Assembly (NCBI RefSeq): GCF_947492455.1
Contig: NZ_CANLNB010000004.1
Coordinates: 186,001 to 250,000 of the forward strand
Source of the DNA: an uncultured Aliiroseovarius sp.
GTDB lineage: Bacteria; Pseudomonadota; Alphaproteobacteria; Rhodobacterales; Rhodobacteraceae
Length of the DNA: 64,000 nt
Direction of reading: 5' to 3'
Shown here: one piece after another, positions 62,078-64,000 of the stretch
Position numbering within the stretch: position 1 is the stretch's first letter
Layout: each line of letters begins with the position of its first letter
Made by a program: the position numbers and the translations under genes
The notes under the pieces: generated by a model
What the model was told of the DNA's origin: nothing
The model's database searches: none
What the model saw: only the letters and a program-made list of their open reading frames with translations

Positions 62078-63079
62078 TTAGCGGATCTTGATGATCGGGG
62101 CCGCGCCGATGGGGATCGGTCCAAGGAAGACCGCCCCACCGGACAGGCGCAGGGTCACGTCCAAAGTTTCCGAATTGCCCGACAGACCCGCCACGAACTG
62201 AAGTGCGCCGGTAACCGTGCTGACCAGCTCGGGTGCGATGGCGCCCGAGGCTTCGGCGATTTCGATCATCTTGCGCCAGTTCTTGGCCTTGATGGCGACT
62301 TCGCCCGTGGGAATGCCGCGCTCGTCCACGTCCACCGCGCCGACTGCTTTCAGCCCCAACTCGCCCCATGTGGCGTCCAGCTCGCTGATCTCGATCCGGG
62401 TGATCTGCGGACGTGCTGTTTCGACAGCATGCCGGTCCCACGGCCCGGTGAAATCGACGCTGGCTTTCAGCAGCGCGCGTTCAAACACCGGAGGCAGTAG
62501 GTTGCCATCTCCAAAACTCTGAACAAAGGACGAGGCTGGCAGCAGCCCGGTGGCCTCGAAATGTATGTCGTGCCGGTTTGGCGCGGCCGAGGATTTGCGC
62601 GTCGCGATCTGCCCGGCCTCAAGCCCGGCGGTCCAGCCCGCGTTGGACTGCATGGTCAGGTTCTCGATCACGATTGAACTGCGGTCCAGCGGAAGGTCGG
62701 GGGTGGGATCGAAGACCAGCGATCCTTTGAAACTGTCGGCTTGAAAACTGATGTTTTGCAGCGGCGACGACAGGATCTGCTGCCCCGGCCACACCGCGAT
62801 CACGTGATTGGGCTGATAGGACAGCGCAAGGACCTTGAATTCATCCGCCCGCCACGCGAGGCCCGTTTCCGGATCGGCGAGCTCTAACCCCGTAAAGATC
62901 GTGTCGAACCGGTTGGGAAACCCTTGGGTCGAGATGTCCTCGGCCTGCGATACCCAGCCCTCGGCGCGGCGATCCTCGATCCAGGCAGTAAACGCGCTTT
63001 CGACGCCCTTTGCCCCGATAAACCAATATCCGGACCAAAGCCCCGCCAGAACCACTGCAATCACAACCAGCTTACGCAT
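62078..63079 (-). CDS. DUF2125 family exported protein
   Basis: Protein of 333 residues with an N-terminal signal/anchor (LVVIAVVLAGLWSGYWFIGA) and a periplasmic beta-rich body. GFPNRFDTIFTGLELADPETGLAWRA is the DUF2125 hallmark; ending: GAVFLGPIPIGAAPIIKI. The repeated beta-strand layout resembles lipid-transfer or AsmA-like proteins, but no function is known. AAGGGAA precedes this ATG; an earlier in-frame ATG lacks it. Convergent with tyrA and divergent from the ChaC-like gene. Confidence 0.75.
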   Translation of the reverse strand: MRKLVVIAVVLAGLWSGYWFIGAKGVESAFTAWIEDRRAEGWVSQAEDISTQGFPNRFDTIFTGLELADPETGLAWRADEFKVLALSYQPNHVIAVWPGQQILSSPLQNISFQADSFKGSLVFDPTPDLPLDRSSIVIENLTMQSNAGWTAGLEAGQIATRKSSAAPNRHDIHFEATGLLPASSFVQSFGDGNLLPPVFERALLKASVDFTGPWDRHAVETARPQITRIEISELDATWGELGLKAVGAVDVDERGIPTGEVAIKAKNWRKMIEIAEASGAIAPELVSTVTGALQFVAGLSGNSETLDVTLRLSGGAVFLGPIPIGAAPIIKIR

Positions 63080-63151
63080 CTTCAATTCCCTTTTTGCACG
63101 ATACATGCTTATAGGCGTGTGTACTGCGCGAAGGACAGAAGGGCGAGTGAA

Positions 63152-63691
63152 ATGAGCAACGGCGATTTGTGGGTTTTCGGCTATGGGTCGCTGATGTGGA
63201 ACCCGGGCTTTGACCATGACGAAGCGCTGGTCGCCACGCTGCCGGACTATCACCGCAGCTTCTGCATGCGTTCGATCCACCACCGCGGCACGGAAGACCA
63301 TCCGGGGCTGGTGCTGGCGCTGGACGAACTGGCCGGTGCGCATTGTCAGGGGCTGGCCTTCCGCGCCCGTCCCGGCACCTATGATCAGACCATGGCCGAT
63401 CTGCGCGAACGCGAGCTTGTATCCTCGGCCTATCTGGAAAAACGGCTGATGATCGACCTGCGCGATGGCCGCCGGGTCGAGGCCGTGACCTATGTGATTG
63501 ACCCCGATCACGTGCAGTATTGCCAGATTGAACTGGACGAACAGGCCCGCATTATCTCGACCGCGGTTGGGGGCAGGGGGCCGAATACCGAGTACCTGTA
63601 CAACACCGCCAGCCACCTGACCGAGCTGGGCATCGAAGACGAAGATTTGTCGTGGTTGTCACGCCAGGTCCGCGCGTTGACGGGCGGTTAA
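63152..63691 (+). CDS. ChaC-like gamma-glutamylcyclotransferase
   Basis: Cytosolic enzyme of 179 residues that degrades glutathione to 5-oxoproline and Cys-Gly (ChaC subgroup). LWVFGYGSLMWNPGF is the substrate-binding motif, RSIHHRGTEDHPGLVLALD the second block, and LRERELVSSAYLEK carries the catalytic Glu. It ends with YLYNTASHLTELGIEDEDL, as in proteobacterial ChaC. 72 bases separate it from the divergent DUF2125 gene. Confidence 0.88.
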   Translation: MSNGDLWVFGYGSLMWNPGFDHDEALVATLPDYHRSFCMRSIHHRGTEDHPGLVLALDELAGAHCQGLAFRARPGTYDQTMADLRERELVSSAYLEKRLMIDLRDGRRVEAVTYVIDPDHVQYCQIELDEQARIISTAVGGRGPNTEYLYNTASHLTELGIEDEDLSWLSRQVRALTGG

Positions 63692-63774
63692 ATTCTGCGG
63701 ACAGAAAGCTTGGCAGAAAATAAAAACCTGCCTATCCTGACGCCAATAACAATGGCGACAAGGACTTACCCCGC

Positions 63775-64000
63775 ATGGATCACCCGGATCGCGGGACGCT
63801 GACTGCGCCCAGAAGAAAAGGCATCGAGCCGTCTTTCACTCAACCCGTGCGTCAGATCTTTCTGATGCTGGTGGCCTTGGGCCTTGTGGGCTTTGGCACG
63901 TTCGTGGCGTTGCCGCATGTCTTGCCCGTGTTCATGGCGAACCTGTATCTGAACGGGTTCATCCTGTTTGTCTTCATCATCGGGCTCTTGGCCTGTTTCT
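63775..64000 (+). CDS. ExbB/MotA-like membrane protein, N-terminal part (cut by window end)
   Basis: Seventy-five codons are visible: a basic cytosolic start, a helix (IFLMLVALGLVGFGTFVAL) and a second one (GFILFVFIIGLLACF). QPVRQIFLML...LNGFILFVFIIG resembles the N-terminus of a Roseobacter protein often annotated as a MotA/TolQ/ExbB-type channel, usually found beside DUF2125 and ChaC genes. The remaining part is outside the window. AAGGA lies ten bases before the ATG. Confidence 0.6.
   Translation, partial: MDHPDRGTLTAPRRKGIEPSFTQPVRQIFLMLVALGLVGFGTFVALPHVLPVFMANLYLNGFILFVFIIGLLACF

Noticed and set aside
63705-63740. GGCAG...CTGCC hairpin after the ChaC-like gene as a terminator
   Set aside because: Five-pair stem with a long A-rich loop and no T-run; too weak to call.

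Overview
The window looks like a chromosomal segment of a marine alphaproteobacterium of the order Rhodobacterales (Roseobacter group). Pointers are a SAM/SAH riboswitch in front of metK (a class known almost only from this order), the irr / fabA-fabB-fabI neighbourhood, a class II EPSP synthase, two Hint-domain proteins of the Roseobacter type, a flagellar cluster with candidate CtrA sites, and many 1-8 bp start/stop overlaps. Genes are densely packed. I see no tRNA, rRNA, CRISPR array, insertion sequence or prophage gene.

Layout. 1-6.7 kb: an M16 peptidase pair (one with the zinc motif, one without) and an envelope-glycan set (LAB_N-like membrane protein, polyprenyl-phosphate GT2, GT39/ArnT-like transferase, YqhA-like protein). 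6.7-18.2 kb: catabolic genes, comprising an MDR reductase, a GntR/FCD regulator with a hydroxyproline-epimerase-like enzyme and a DapA-like lyase, a Hint protein, an enolase-superfamily enzyme, a zinc alcohol dehydrogenase, two alpha/beta hydrolases, an endonuclease/phosphatase-fold enzyme and a PLP dehydratase. 18.2-22.2 kb: unsaturated fatty acid synthesis (fabA, fabB, fabI) with a nuclease gene inside the run, and irr divergent from it. 22.2-33.97 kb: FKBP isomerase, an unknown protein, miaB, phoH-ybeY-corC-lnt, riboswitch-metK, trmB, aroA-membrane protein-cmk. 34-43.9 kb: rpsA, ihfB, lapA, trpF, trpB, a serine hydrolase, and rplY-pth-DUF2332.

43.9-56.6 kb is a flagellar block. On the minus strand lie fliL, a one-TM DUF6468-like gene, a MotE-like gene, motA, a large unknown periplasmic protein, flhA, fliR, flhB and a coiled-coil FliJ-sized gene; on the plus strand lie fliF, a FliH-like gene, fliN and fliP. 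These give parts of the MS ring, the C ring, the export gate (FlhA, FlhB, FliP, FliR) and the stator. motB, fliG, fliI and fliQ are not here. Two TTAA-N7-TTAA-like sites, one between fliL and fliF and one ahead of motA, suggest CtrA control.

56.6-64 kb: an FMN L-lactate dehydrogenase with a palindromic operator candidate, a second Hint protein that lacks the catalytic cysteine, rpsD, hisC-tyrA (tyrosine/phenylalanine branch), a DUF2125 protein, a ChaC-like gamma-glutamylcyclotransferase, and the first 75 codons of an ExbB/MotA-like membrane protein cut by the window edge.

The least explained items are the 731-residue protein between motA and flhA, the degenerate Hint protein, a dispersed intergenic repeat (three copies) whose first hairpin changes sequence but keeps its pairing, the nuclease inside the fab run, and an exported orphan after cmk.
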